64,000 nucleotides of DNA from Mucilaginibacter pankratovii (GTDB lineage: Bacteria; Bacteroidota; Bacteroidia; Sphingobacteriales; Sphingobacteriaceae), in NCBI RefSeq assembly GCF_014773265.1, contig NZ_JACWMY010000002.1, positions 248,001 to 312,000 of the forward strand. Direction: 5' to 3'. Below, piece by piece: positions 1 through 8,195 of this stretch. The first letter of the stretch is position 1, and every line of letters begins with the position of its first letter. The position numbers were made by a program, and so were the translations under genes. Below the pieces are notes generated by a model. It did no database searches. It saw only the letters and a list, made by a program, of their open reading frames with translations, and had not been told where the DNA came from.

Positions 1-36
1 ATACAACATCTTGTAATAGAAATAGCCGTACAAAAA

Positions 37-66
37 GAACGCCTCACCCTGATCAGTGAGGCGTTC
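37..66. terminator. Hairpin terminator after the SusD-like gene
   Basis: An 11-bp perfect inverted repeat (GAACGCCTCAC and GTGAGGCGTTC) has an 8-nt loop. It begins 6 bases beyond the stop codon of the minus-strand susD-like gene. A-rich sequence on its left gives a T-tract when read on the minus strand, so it fits a terminator for the TlpA-SusC-SusD operon. It could also work for a gene entering from the left. Confidence 0.75.
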
Positions 67-71
67 TCTAT

Positions 72-1454
72 TTACCTTGGATTTTGAGCGATACCACTTG
101 TATTGATCTCGTTTTCGGGTATAGGAAAAAGGTAACGTAGCGAATTTGGTAATAGCGTGTATTCGCTTCCGCCAATGTTACGTTTGAGCGTTACTGCGAA
201 CCTGCCGTCTTGGTTCAGCCGGCGCAGGTCCGACCAGCGGGTTCCTCTGCCCGGCAGTTCCTTTCTTCTTTCGGTTAATATGGCATTGAGCAGTTGTTCG
301 GGGTCTGTGATAGTTACCGGCGAAAAAGTCCCTGTTTGATAACGTTTGCTTTGTAGTGTGTTCAGGTCTTTCAGCGCATCGGTGATTTTGTTCGTGCGCG
401 CATTAGCCTCAGCCCGTGTCAGGTAGATTTCATCGGTTGCAAGTCCCGCGAATAGTCCGTAAGAAAAGACGTCTCCTGTATAATTTCCTTTAAAATTACG
501 GTCCGGCCCGCTTTGATCGATTAATATCTTTTTTCGCAGATCATTGGCGGCATAGCTGCCTGCCAGTTCTTTGTTAATCACGGTAGAGGGCAGAAAGTAA
601 AAGGAATATAAACTGGCCGTATAGAATAATACCTCCGGGTTGCCGCCTTGAATACTTGCCGGTAGCGGTGCACCGGAGGACGGGTCCAGATCATTATAAT
701 CCAATAATTTGTTATTGCCTTTCAGGCAATCTTCAGCCGCCGCAGCGGCCTGCCCGTATTGCTGCATAGTCAGGTAAGCCCTCGCCAGTAAAGCATAGGC
801 GGCCGCTTGGTTTGGCCTGGTCGGCATACTGGTTGTTACCGGTAACAGTCCCGCCGCGGTTTTCACGTCATCGGTCAACTGCCGGTAAGCTTCTGCCACG
901 GTTCCGCGCCCGGGCCGGTTATTGACATTTGGGGTAAGCGGAACGGGCACGCCGGGATCAGTTGCCGCTGTTGCGGGGTTATAGGGTTTGGCGAATAATT
1001 GCAGCAACTGGTAGAGCGCAAAGCTCCGGTAAAACAGGGCGCTGCCCTTTAGTTGCTTTGCCTGGGTGCTGGTCTGCTCCAGGCTTTTCAGCCCGTCCAG
1101 CACCACGTTCGCGTAAAAGATCTGCTGATATGGCGTATCCCAGTCGGGCGTAACCGCAAAGCCTTCATAAACGTCCGATGCCCACAGGAAGGCATTTTTC
1201 TCCAGGGGAACTTCTACCTGGTCAAGTCCGTCTGCTGTATTATCGAAGTCATCAGATGCGATGACGGTCATTCCGGGGGCGCTGTTCATGGTGGTACTGT
1301 TATCCAATAAAGCCTGAAAATCGCTGAGCGTGGTCGGCACCAGAACGGATTGATTTGGTTTTTTATCCAGGAACTCTTTTTGGCAGGAAGTAAGGCCGAG
1401 GGTCACAATCAGGATCAATATGACGCCGATCAGGATATAGATGCTATATTTCAT
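72..1454 (-). CDS. RagB/SusD-family nutrient uptake outer-membrane lipoprotein
   Basis: A 460-aa surface lipoprotein. An N-terminal hydrophobic segment ends in a lipobox (LGLTSC, Cys about residue 24) and is followed by QKEFLDKKP, a usual SusD beginning. The middle carries helical TPR-like repeats (for example FYRSFALYQLLQLFAKPY around residues 140-160), and the end (RRKELPGRGTRWSDLRRLN, then LFPIPENEI) is typical of the family. SusD proteins cap a SusC TonB-dependent porin and help capture glycans or peptides; the substrate cannot be read from the sequence. The gene starts 7 nt after the susC-like stop, so it is the last gene of a three-gene operon. Confidence 0.93.
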   Translation of the reverse strand: MKYSIYILIGVILILIVTLGLTSCQKEFLDKKPNQSVLVPTTLSDFQALLDNSTTMNSAPGMTVIASDDFDNTADGLDQVEVPLEKNAFLWASDVYEGFAVTPDWDTPYQQIFYANVVLDGLKSLEQTSTQAKQLKGSALFYRSFALYQLLQLFAKPYNPATAATDPGVPVPLTPNVNNRPGRGTVAEAYRQLTDDVKTAAGLLPVTTSMPTRPNQAAAYALLARAYLTMQQYGQAAAAAEDCLKGNNKLLDYNDLDPSSGAPLPASIQGGNPEVLFYTASLYSFYFLPSTVINKELAGSYAANDLRKKILIDQSGPDRNFKGNYTGDVFSYGLFAGLATDEIYLTRAEANARTNKITDALKDLNTLQSKRYQTGTFSPVTITDPEQLLNAILTERRKELPGRGTRWSDLRRLNQDGRFAVTLKRNIGGSEYTLLPNSLRYLFPIPENEINTSGIAQNPR

Positions 1455-1460
1455 TTGCTT

Positions 1461-4400
1461 TTATTTAAGGGTTAAACTGATACCGGCTGATAAAGCGAAC
1501 GGTGGTGCCTGATAAGCCCAGTCCGGATCAATATTCAGTTTCGTCGCTTTCCAGATCAGGCCGATGTTATTGGCGTACAGGAATACTTCGGCATGGCTTG
1601 CCCAGCATCTCGTAAAGTTGATTCCCGGTTGCCAGGATAGCCTCGCATCCTGCAACCGGATGTGGTCACCTTTTTCCACCAGTGTTGATGAATAGGAATA
1701 GAACAGGTCGCGGCCATTGTTACGGCTCTGCGGAGCCGAAGGCACATTCGTTTTCGTTTCGTCACCGGGTACTAGCCAGCGCCGTGCGTAATCTCCATTG
1801 CCATTGCTTAGTCCCATATCGCTGCCATAAATGATTGAGTTCATCCGGAAATAATAACCGAAGCGGTAACTGACCGAAGCGGAAAGTGTGATTTGCTTCC
1901 AGCGTACCGTATTACGCCAGGCACCGAACCATGTGGGACGTGCAGGGCCATGATAGATGACCTGTTCGTCGGGCGTATTGCCTAAAATGGTGCTGTAGTT
2001 CTTGCTGATCACCCCATCCAGTAAGCCCTGCGGATCACCATTTTTAGGGTCCAGTCCTGCCCAGGCATAGCTGTATATCCCGTAAAGCGGTTTGCCTTCC
2101 ACCGGTATGTTTTGCTGCACATAGCTGCTGGCAGATGACTTGAGCAAGAAGCGGGTGACCTTATCGGTCGCATGGCTGACCAGCAGGGTCGATAACCAAG
2201 TGACGTGCTGATTTTCGATGATCCGCCCGTTAAGGTTGATATCGATCCCGTTACCTTCAGTTTGGGCCGTATTCCCCCTAAAGGTAATAATGCCGGAAGA
2301 AGCCGGGTATGGCGCGTCCCCGATAATGTCCGTTCCTTTTTTACGATAGTATTCGATGCTGCCGGAAAGCCGGTTCCCTTTGGTCGAAAAATCCAGGCCG
2401 AAGTTGAGCATGTGAATACGTTCCCAGCGCAGGTCGGGATTGGGTGGATTGACGATGGTGGCGAATGGCAATCCGGTCAGTTGCGAAGCGCCACCGTAAT
2501 AGGTGGCGGTGGTGTATGCGGACAGCGTTCGCTCCAGGTTACCGCTTACGCCATAAGTTGCCCTTAACTTCAGCGATGGTAACCAGTCAACTTTATAAAA
2601 ACTTTCTTTAGTGATATCCCAGGCCAGGCCGGCAGACCAGAGCGGCACACCTTTTTGATTGGTGTTAACACCGAATAGATTGGAACGGTCAAACCTTGCG
2701 CTCCCCGATAAAATATACTTACCATCGTAGGCCCAGGAGGCATTACTGAACCACGATACAAAATTATCCGTCAGCAGATTACTTTTTTCGGGATTGGGGA
2801 TACGGCCGGAAGATGACGGGTTATAATAGAATGGAAAATTGGAAATATAATCAACGGGCTGACTCGTACCGTGTTCTTCGTCATAGCCGTAATAACGGAA
2901 TAGCCGCCCTTCGGTGCCGATGTGGCGAAGTTCGTAACCCGCAAGTACGTTCAGTTCGTTCTTTTCCCCGATCTGTTTGCTGTAGTCCAGTTGCCCTCTC
3001 ACATAATGTGTTTCTGCGTTAGTGTATTCCCCGGTATAGATGCCGCCTGAGGGTAATGGCCGGTTAATCGTCCCATCATCGTTAACGGAAGTATAACGAT
3101 TGACCTGATCACGGGCAATATAGCTACCCGCGCTTTGCAGGTTTGCGCCGGTGGTGTTGTTATGTTCGTACAGGTATCTCAACTGCAAATTCAGCCCCGT
3201 GATGATCCGGTAACCCAATCCGGTGTTGATCCGAAGGTTTTGTGCGGTAATGGTATTGTTTGCCAGCGCAAGATCTTCCAATGGGCGGTATTGCCAGTCC
3301 AGCAGGCCGGCATTCTCTGCACCTTGCAAAAAAGACAGGCGATAGTCTTTGGTGACTGTTGCTGGATTGCCGTTGTTGTCGGCCAGGCTGGCATACGGGT
3401 ACAGCCGCTGTCCGCCGTTCCAGAAGAACGTTCCGGGATTGTTATTCGTGCTGCGTTGGCGGCTGAACAGCATATCACCGCTTAGGGACAGGCGTTGGTT
3501 AAGCAGCCAAACGGTATTACCCGCGTTCACTGTAACCCGTGACAGGTCGTTGCGTAACAAGTTGCTTTGGTTACGGTCGAAACCTGTCGACAAGTGGTAG
3601 CTTTGGTTATCCGAGCCTCCCGTCAGTTGCAGGGCGTATTGCTGGTTTACGCTTTTACGGTACAGGTAACGGCTGTAGTCTTTACGCACATCCTGATTTT
3701 TTAATGCTTCGATCTGTTGCTGTGCCTGGGCTGCGCTGATCTTGCCGTCCCGCTGTGCGATCAGCAGTTCGATCACCGGGGATAGCGCGGGATGATTCGC
3801 CGATGCCTCATCGCTGCTATAGAATTGTTTAGCAAACAGCGTCTTTTCGAGTTCGATGTAATCTGCGCTGCTGATCCTGGGCTGGGCATAAAGATCGGGC
3901 TTATCGCCGGTGGTCACATTAGAGGTTAGCGATACTGTCGGTGCTTGGTTGCGTTTGCCTTTACGGGTGGTGATCACGATCACCCCGTTTCCTGCCCGTG
4001 CACCCCAAATGGAAGCCGCAGCCGCGTCTTTCAGCACGGTTACGCTCTCCACGTCATTGGGGTTGATCGCAGACAAATCGCCTTCATAAGGGAAATTATC
4101 CAATACGATCAGCGGGTTGGCATTGGCGAACAGTGTGCTGCGCCCCCGGATGCTGATCGGGTTGTTTACACCGCCTGCAGTGGAACTCCGGTTAAAGCTT
4201 AACCCAGGCACATTATCTTCCAACCGGCTCAATACATCGGTACTGACACGACGCTGCATGAGCGAACTGTCCACGCGGGAGAACGAGCCGGTGGCACGTT
4301 CTCTGGGCAGGTTCTGGTAACCGGTGCTGATCACGACTTCTTTCAGCCCCGTTTGCTTCTGCTGCATCACGATAGATACTTTTTGCATTTTTAACGGGTC

Positions 4401-4652
4401 GAATGTATAATACGTAGTATCATAGCCGATGAAGGTGACTGTTGCTTTCGTTTTGCCTGCGGGGACATTGATTTGAAACTTGCCATTCATATCCGTAACG
4501 ATACTTTTTTGAAGTGCAGTAATACTTATCGTCGCACCGGGTAAGATTTGTCCATCACTTCCGGTAACTATACCTGTTATATTATATGCTTGCTGGGCTA
4601 AGGCGTGCGTGGCTATAATCAGAGAAAACAAAAAGAGTATAAACTTTTTCAT
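1461..4652 (-). CDS. SusC/RagA-family TonB-linked outer-membrane transporter
   Basis: A 1063-aa TonB-dependent receptor. It has a signal peptide (residues 1-19), then a carboxypeptidase-regulatory-like beta domain (about 22-110, with ITGIVTGSDGQILPGATI). The plug follows (about 115-235), with the family landmarks SIRGRSTLFANANPLIVLDN and VTVLKDAAAASIWGARAGNGVI. The rest is a beta barrel ending in an aromatic-poor strand (ALSAGISLTLK). The protein imports a large ligand across the outer membrane using TonB energy, with the adjacent SusD-like lipoprotein as lid. Its start overlaps the stop of the upstream thioredoxin gene by 4 nt, which indicates translational coupling. Length is normal for the family. 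Confidence 0.95.
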   Translation of the reverse strand: MKKFILFLFSLIIATHALAQQAYNITGIVTGSDGQILPGATISITALQKSIVTDMNGKFQINVPAGKTKATVTFIGYDTTYYTFDPLKMQKVSIVMQQKQTGLKEVVISTGYQNLPRERATGSFSRVDSSLMQRRVSTDVLSRLEDNVPGLSFNRSSTAGGVNNPISIRGRSTLFANANPLIVLDNFPYEGDLSAINPNDVESVTVLKDAAAASIWGARAGNGVIVITTRKGKRNQAPTVSLTSNVTTGDKPDLYAQPRISSADYIELEKTLFAKQFYSSDEASANHPALSPVIELLIAQRDGKISAAQAQQQIEALKNQDVRKDYSRYLYRKSVNQQYALQLTGGSDNQSYHLSTGFDRNQSNLLRNDLSRVTVNAGNTVWLLNQRLSLSGDMLFSRQRSTNNNPGTFFWNGGQRLYPYASLADNNGNPATVTKDYRLSFLQGAENAGLLDWQYRPLEDLALANNTITAQNLRINTGLGYRIITGLNLQLRYLYEHNNTTGANLQSAGSYIARDQVNRYTSVNDDGTINRPLPSGGIYTGEYTNAETHYVRGQLDYSKQIGEKNELNVLAGYELRHIGTEGRLFRYYGYDEEHGTSQPVDYISNFPFYYNPSSSGRIPNPEKSNLLTDNFVSWFSNASWAYDGKYILSGSARFDRSNLFGVNTNQKGVPLWSAGLAWDITKESFYKVDWLPSLKLRATYGVSGNLERTLSAYTTATYYGGASQLTGLPFATIVNPPNPDLRWERIHMLNFGLDFSTKGNRLSGSIEYYRKKGTDIIGDAPYPASSGIITFRGNTAQTEGNGIDINLNGRIIENQHVTWLSTLLVSHATDKVTRFLLKSSASSYVQQNIPVEGKPLYGIYSYAWAGLDPKNGDPQGLLDGVISKNYSTILGNTPDEQVIYHGPARPTWFGAWRNTVRWKQITLSASVSYRFGYYFRMNSIIYGSDMGLSNGNGDYARRWLVPGDETKTNVPSAPQSRNNGRDLFYSYSSTLVEKGDHIRLQDARLSWQPGINFTRCWASHAEVFLYANNIGLIWKATKLNIDPDWAYQAPPFALSAGISLTLK

Positions 4653-5989
4653 TGTTGGCCCCCCTTTGCAGCCGGAGGTGCTGCGTTTACTGCAGGCGCG
4701 TCACGGATAATTAAAAATTCGATTTCCCTCTCTTCCTTATCAAAGTGCAGGTCATACTTGGCCAGTTCCCGGTTAATGGCGTCAAAGTCACCCATGCCGG
4801 CACTGATCTCCAGGTCAACTCTTCCTTTGTAACCGGTTTCGTTAACTACCGCCCGATTGGAATCCATCATATCCAGGTTTACAATCAAATTATTGAGATA
4901 AGCATTTTTTACAGAAGCGTGTATTGGTTCAAAGCTTACAGTTGGAGTTCCACCTTTACTCTGTATCTTATCTGCCGCCGAAGTCCGTTTAAGTACCATA
5001 CAGGTGGCTTTTCTTTTTTCAACCGCAGCACGGTATTGCGGAAAATAAATTTTGAGGTCTTCCCGCATTCGTGGATAGGCTGATTCGACCTTTCCGGCAG
5101 GAAAGTGCAATTCGTAACAATACCCATTACCGGAACTCAACCAGTTAAGATATCGCTCGCCTATTGATCCTGAAGTGACGAGCGTAGTGTCACTAACCTC
5201 ATAGATTACGTTCTTTCCGCCGGCAAATCTCAAACCATAGCCGTAGGCGGTTTCATACAACTGGGCGATGCCTTGATTTCGGGCACTGATCTTGATGCCG
5301 TTCGTGGAATCAATCTTCACAGTAAACCCAAGGGATAGCCCGGGGACATAGCCGCTTAAGATGCTGTGGGCAAAGATCTGTTTTGGCTCGCCGCCATTTC
5401 CATCGAAAAATAAAGGTTTGCTTTTATCATAAGCGACCTCGGCCACTTCGGGCATTTCTTTTTGCTCCGGGTTGGTGCCTTTTAGGTAAGTTGCTATGGT
5501 TTCGTCGTTTACCTGGTCGAAGCTGCTGAAGTTCGTCACAATGCCGTGCTTATTGATCCATACATAATGCGGTAAATACTGATGCGGAAACAGCGTTGAA
5601 AGCGTCCGGTCATCCGTAACCGATGGCACCGCCAGTTTTATCTTTTGCTGTTGCTCGATGCGGCGGTTGAACAGGTCTACGGTTGCGGCAGCCTGGGTGG
5701 AAACGGAGATAAATTGTAACTGGCCCGCATACTTTTTTTGCAGGGAATCCATGCGTGGGATCATCTTCACACAGGGAGTGCACCATGTGGCCCAAAAGTC
5801 GATGATGATGGCTTTGCCTTTGAAAGAGGACAGTTTTAACGTCGGGCTTGAATAATGTTGTACGTTGTTTAAGATGAGTTCCGGAAGGTGGTCACCTATA
5901 GCTATGGGCTTGATTATTTTGTCTTGTGCACTAACCTTTGTGAGGAGGCAAAGCGCGGCCAGGACACTGTAGAGTATCGTTTTTTTCAT
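4649..5989 (-). CDS. TlpA-like thioredoxin with DUF3738-like C-terminal domain
   Basis: A 446-aa exported protein. A signal peptide (residues 1-21) is followed by a TlpA/AhpC-type thioredoxin fold with an intact redox motif WATWCTPC (Cys70 and Cys73). The C-terminal third (about 330-435, including VVNETGYKGRVDLEI and AINRELAKYDLHF, then EFLIIRDAP) resembles the DUF3738 (TIGR03435) family of soil bacteria. The thioredoxin half should exchange disulfides in the periplasm; the role of the tail is unknown. It is the first gene of the operon with susC and susD, so it may service disulfides of the transporter or its cargo. No ECF sigma or anti-sigma gene is next to it. Confidence 0.82.
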   Translation of the reverse strand: MKKTILYSVLAALCLLTKVSAQDKIIKPIAIGDHLPELILNNVQHYSSPTLKLSSFKGKAIIIDFWATWCTPCVKMIPRMDSLQKKYAGQLQFISVSTQAAATVDLFNRRIEQQQKIKLAVPSVTDDRTLSTLFPHQYLPHYVWINKHGIVTNFSSFDQVNDETIATYLKGTNPEQKEMPEVAEVAYDKSKPLFFDGNGGEPKQIFAHSILSGYVPGLSLGFTVKIDSTNGIKISARNQGIAQLYETAYGYGLRFAGGKNVIYEVSDTTLVTSGSIGERYLNWLSSGNGYCYELHFPAGKVESAYPRMREDLKIYFPQYRAAVEKRKATCMVLKRTSAADKIQSKGGTPTVSFEPIHASVKNAYLNNLIVNLDMMDSNRAVVNETGYKGRVDLEISAGMGDFDAINRELAKYDLHFDKEEREIEFLIIRDAPAVNAAPPAAKGGQQ

Positions 5990-6134
5990 GTGTGTTCTAA
6001 TTAAAATCTATAGAAAATAAGGGCACGAAGATGTGATAACAGCTGCCTGCAATGCTTAACTATTAACTGACTGCAGGCTGCCGTCATCGATTGCTCATTC
6101 GGGCGGGCAGATTACGAGGAACCAAATTTCAAGC

Positions 6135-6407
6135 TTAATCGTCGCGCGGCTCATCGGAATTGGATTGATCGTTCAACAATTGCTTTAATTCAGCCTCGTG
6201 ATAAATAAAGCTTACCAGATCGGATAAGCGGGTAAGCCCTTTATCCTGTAATTGTTGAAGATCGATCCCTTTTTCCGAAAGCGAATTATAAAACCAGTCA
6301 TGTAGCTCCTGTTGGAACTGCTCATAAGGAATTTGAGCAAAACGTTCCATTATCCCGGTAAGGCTACCGAAATCAGGTCTGCTGTTGTTTGGTTTTAATG
6401 CATCCAT
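6135..6407 (-). CDS. Small hypothetical protein (90 aa)
   Basis: A 90-aa, acidic, probably helical and cytosolic protein with no signal peptide and no motif I recognise. It begins MDALKPNNSRPDFGSLTGIM and ends in a polar tail rich in Asp, Glu and Ser. It lies 145 nt upstream of the TlpA-like gene on the same strand, so it could be co-transcribed or have its own promoter. Base composition is like the susCD operon, which favours a real gene. Confidence 0.55.
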   Translation of the reverse strand: MDALKPNNSRPDFGSLTGIMERFAQIPYEQFQQELHDWFYNSLSEKGIDLQQLQDKGLTRLSDLVSFIYHEAELKQLLNDQSNSDEPRDD

Positions 6408-6466
6408 TACAATGAGTTTTTGTCATCAGTAAGGAGTCCGCTGAAGGGGATGATCTGTTTAATATA

Positions 6467-6607
6467 CTACAGGCATGGGTCCCAACTTATCGCACCGGAA
6501 GGGTTGACACACCCGTGAACGCAAATAAGAAGGGATACCCATACCTGTAGCATGGGCATTCCTGCTTCTCACCTTGCGTTCATTTGAAAGTGTCAATTTT
6601 CCGATGC
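6467..6607. repeat. Nested and mutually exclusive inverted repeats in a gene-free stretch
   Basis: Three arm pairs nest around one centre: GCACCGGAA 6492-6500 with TTCCGATGC 6599-6607 (one mismatch), TTGACAC 6504-6510 with GTGTCAA 6590-6596, and GAACGCAA 6517-6524 with TTGCGTTC 6574-6581. A small inner stem, CCCAT/ATGGG, sits at 6538-6556. A competing pair, CTACAGGCATGGGT 6467-6480 with ACCCATACCTGTAG 6537-6550 (one mismatch), would disrupt the inner stem. This could be a structured RNA, an attenuator for the minus-strand gene ending the region, or a MITE-like remnant. I do not recognise a known family. Confidence 0.6.
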
Positions 6608-6737
6608 AAGACTCAAAGCGAATGCTTCAATATTTTTAATGAAGATTCGCAAAAATAATACTCGCGTTTAAAAACGCCTATTTATTTCACATAAATCGTA
6701 TATGTCTAATTATCAAATATAAATACTTATTTTAATT

Positions 6738-6757
6738 TTAGGTAAAATTTTACCTAA
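6738..6757. promoter_or_regulatory. Perfect 20-bp palindrome, likely XRE operator
   Basis: TTAGGTAAAATTTTACCTAA is a perfect 20-bp palindrome in AT-rich DNA ending 32 nt before the start codon of the XRE-type regulator. Small Cro/C-type regulators usually bind dyads over their own promoter, so autoregulation is the simplest reading. That role is inferred from position and symmetry only. Confidence 0.6.
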
Positions 6758-6789
6758 TTTTTGAAAATAAATCGGTCTCAATTTGATAC

Positions 6790-7068
6790 ATGGCAAGTCA
6801 GTACCGAGATCAGGAATTTATTAAGAAAGTCTGCGAAAAAATAATAGAAATAAGGAAACGAAAAGGTATCGTTCAAGAAGATTTAGTTGATAGAACTGGA
6901 TTTGGAATAAAACAAATAGGCAATATTGAGCGTGGAGTAAGCAACACGTCAATTAGTAACATCGCTGCAATTGCCAAAGCTTTAGAAGTTCATCCAAGGG
7001 AACTTCTGGATTTTGATTTTGAGATACCTAAATACTCTCCGCTTAGGAAAGATCGAAAGAGCAAATAA
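6790..7068 (+). CDS. XRE-family helix-turn-helix regulator
   Basis: A 92-aa protein that is almost entirely one HTH_3 (Cro/C1) domain. Recognisable parts are the helix-turn-helix around LVDRTGFGIKQIGNIERG (residues 37-54) and the following SNTSISNIAAIAKALEVHPRELLDF. Size and architecture match controller proteins of restriction-modification or mobile-element modules. It is the first plus-strand gene of the accessory island and has a 20-bp palindrome just upstream. No toxin or restriction gene directly follows, so its targets are uncertain. Confidence 0.88.
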   Translation: MASQYRDQEFIKKVCEKIIEIRKRKGIVQEDLVDRTGFGIKQIGNIERGVSNTSISNIAAIAKALEVHPRELLDFDFEIPKYSPLRKDRKSK

Positions 7069-7200
7069 ATAACACCACATTTCGATTTTCTATCTACTAC
7101 GCAAATAGGCTGCGCACGTCTTAGCTTATTTTGTTTTGCCTGGATTTGCGCTGCGCCTTAAAGCTATATTAGCGGAACCCGGAATTAAAAAACTTAAACT

Positions 7201-7854
7201 ATGCAAGATTTTGAAGCTTTCCTCAAAGACCTGAAAGAAATGGTTATCGTTAAAAAGGACCCCGACCTGGGGCAACCCTATGACCTCGCAATCGTTCCGT
7301 CCATCGGTAAACTTAAAACGGAAATACAAAACCAACATCTGGAGCAGCAGAAAATCACAATCAAACGTCAGCAGGCTGTTGCCGATGGTCTGCCGCAGGA
7401 ACTGATAGAAAATCTGGACGAATTTTCGGGCGATTGTGTGGACAATCAGATTTTGCTGGAGCAGCAAATGGCGGTAATAGCCGAAATGAGACTTGTTTAC
7501 CTCTACAAATCATTTGAAATAGAACTGAAGAAGTTATTGAAAAGTGCCTACAATGCACCTGCACGTTCTCTTTCCTCTGCTGATGACCAGATAGCCTTTC
7601 TGAAAACCAAAGGAATAAATGCGCGCCGTATTGCAGGATTTGCGGAGATCAATGAATTACGGACAATCGTCAATAATATCAAACACGGAACCGAATTAAA
7701 TTCTAAAGCAAAACGCATCCCGGAATTTGCGAATTCCGTTCAGGTTATCTTTGACCAGGGAACGACTTTTTACAAGCGGGTAGCGCCAATGGTTAACAAA
7801 CATATTGAAGTACTTTCTGAACAGGTTTTTAAAACACTTTATCCCGGAAGTTAG
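7201..7854 (+). CDS. Hypothetical protein with HEPN-like features (217 aa)
   Basis: A 217-aa, mostly helical cytosolic protein. A coiled-coil-like segment covers about residues 40-75. The stretch MRLVYLYKSFEIELKKLLK (about 97-115) followed 40 residues later by LRTIVNNIKHG resembles the helix pair and N-x-K-H-G end seen in some HEPN-superfamily proteins, several of which are RNases in defence or toxin systems. The usual R-x4-6-H spacing is not exact, so this is only a suggestion. A 93-aa gene follows 32 nt downstream and is probably co-transcribed. Confidence 0.65.
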   Translation: MQDFEAFLKDLKEMVIVKKDPDLGQPYDLAIVPSIGKLKTEIQNQHLEQQKITIKRQQAVADGLPQELIENLDEFSGDCVDNQILLEQQMAVIAEMRLVYLYKSFEIELKKLLKSAYNAPARSLSSADDQIAFLKTKGINARRIAGFAEINELRTIVNNIKHGTELNSKAKRIPEFANSVQVIFDQGTTFYKRVAPMVNKHIEVLSEQVFKTLYPGS

Positions 7855-7886
7855 CGGAATCGAATATTTTTGAGGAAAATTATATT

Positions 7887-8168
7887 ATGGAACCAGCTGA
7901 AACAAACCCGTTCGAATCATTGGAAGCCGTTTGCGCAGATCTTCGTGATTTGACCTATACACCGATAATTTTACCGCAATTGGAATGGTACAACGGAAAA
8001 TTTGCCCTGGTCGTTCAGATCAGGGAGGTCGGGGAAGCCGAAGACAAGGCAGAACTGGAGGAGTTTGCCAAGCAGCATAACCTTGATTTTTCTATGTCTT
8101 TGAGGGTACTGCGTGAAAATGCTGACCCCGAAAATGTTGTATTGTTAAGGCAGCGGACGAAATCTTAA
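7887..8168 (+). CDS. Small hypothetical protein (93 aa)
   Basis: A 93-aa acidic protein (for example VGEAEDKAELEEFAKQ) without signal peptide or membrane segment. It lies 32 nt after the 217-aa HEPN-like gene on the same strand, so the two probably form one transcript. A toxin-antitoxin type relation (helical RNase plus small acidic partner) is possible but not shown by any motif. It converges on the 541-aa nuclease-like gene, leaving a 27-nt gap. Confidence 0.6.
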   Translation: MEPAETNPFESLEAVCADLRDLTYTPIILPQLEWYNGKFALVVQIREVGEAEDKAELEEFAKQHNLDFSMSLRVLRENADPENVVLLRQRTKS

Positions 8169-8195
8169 CAAGGCTTTGCCGGACACATGATTGGC

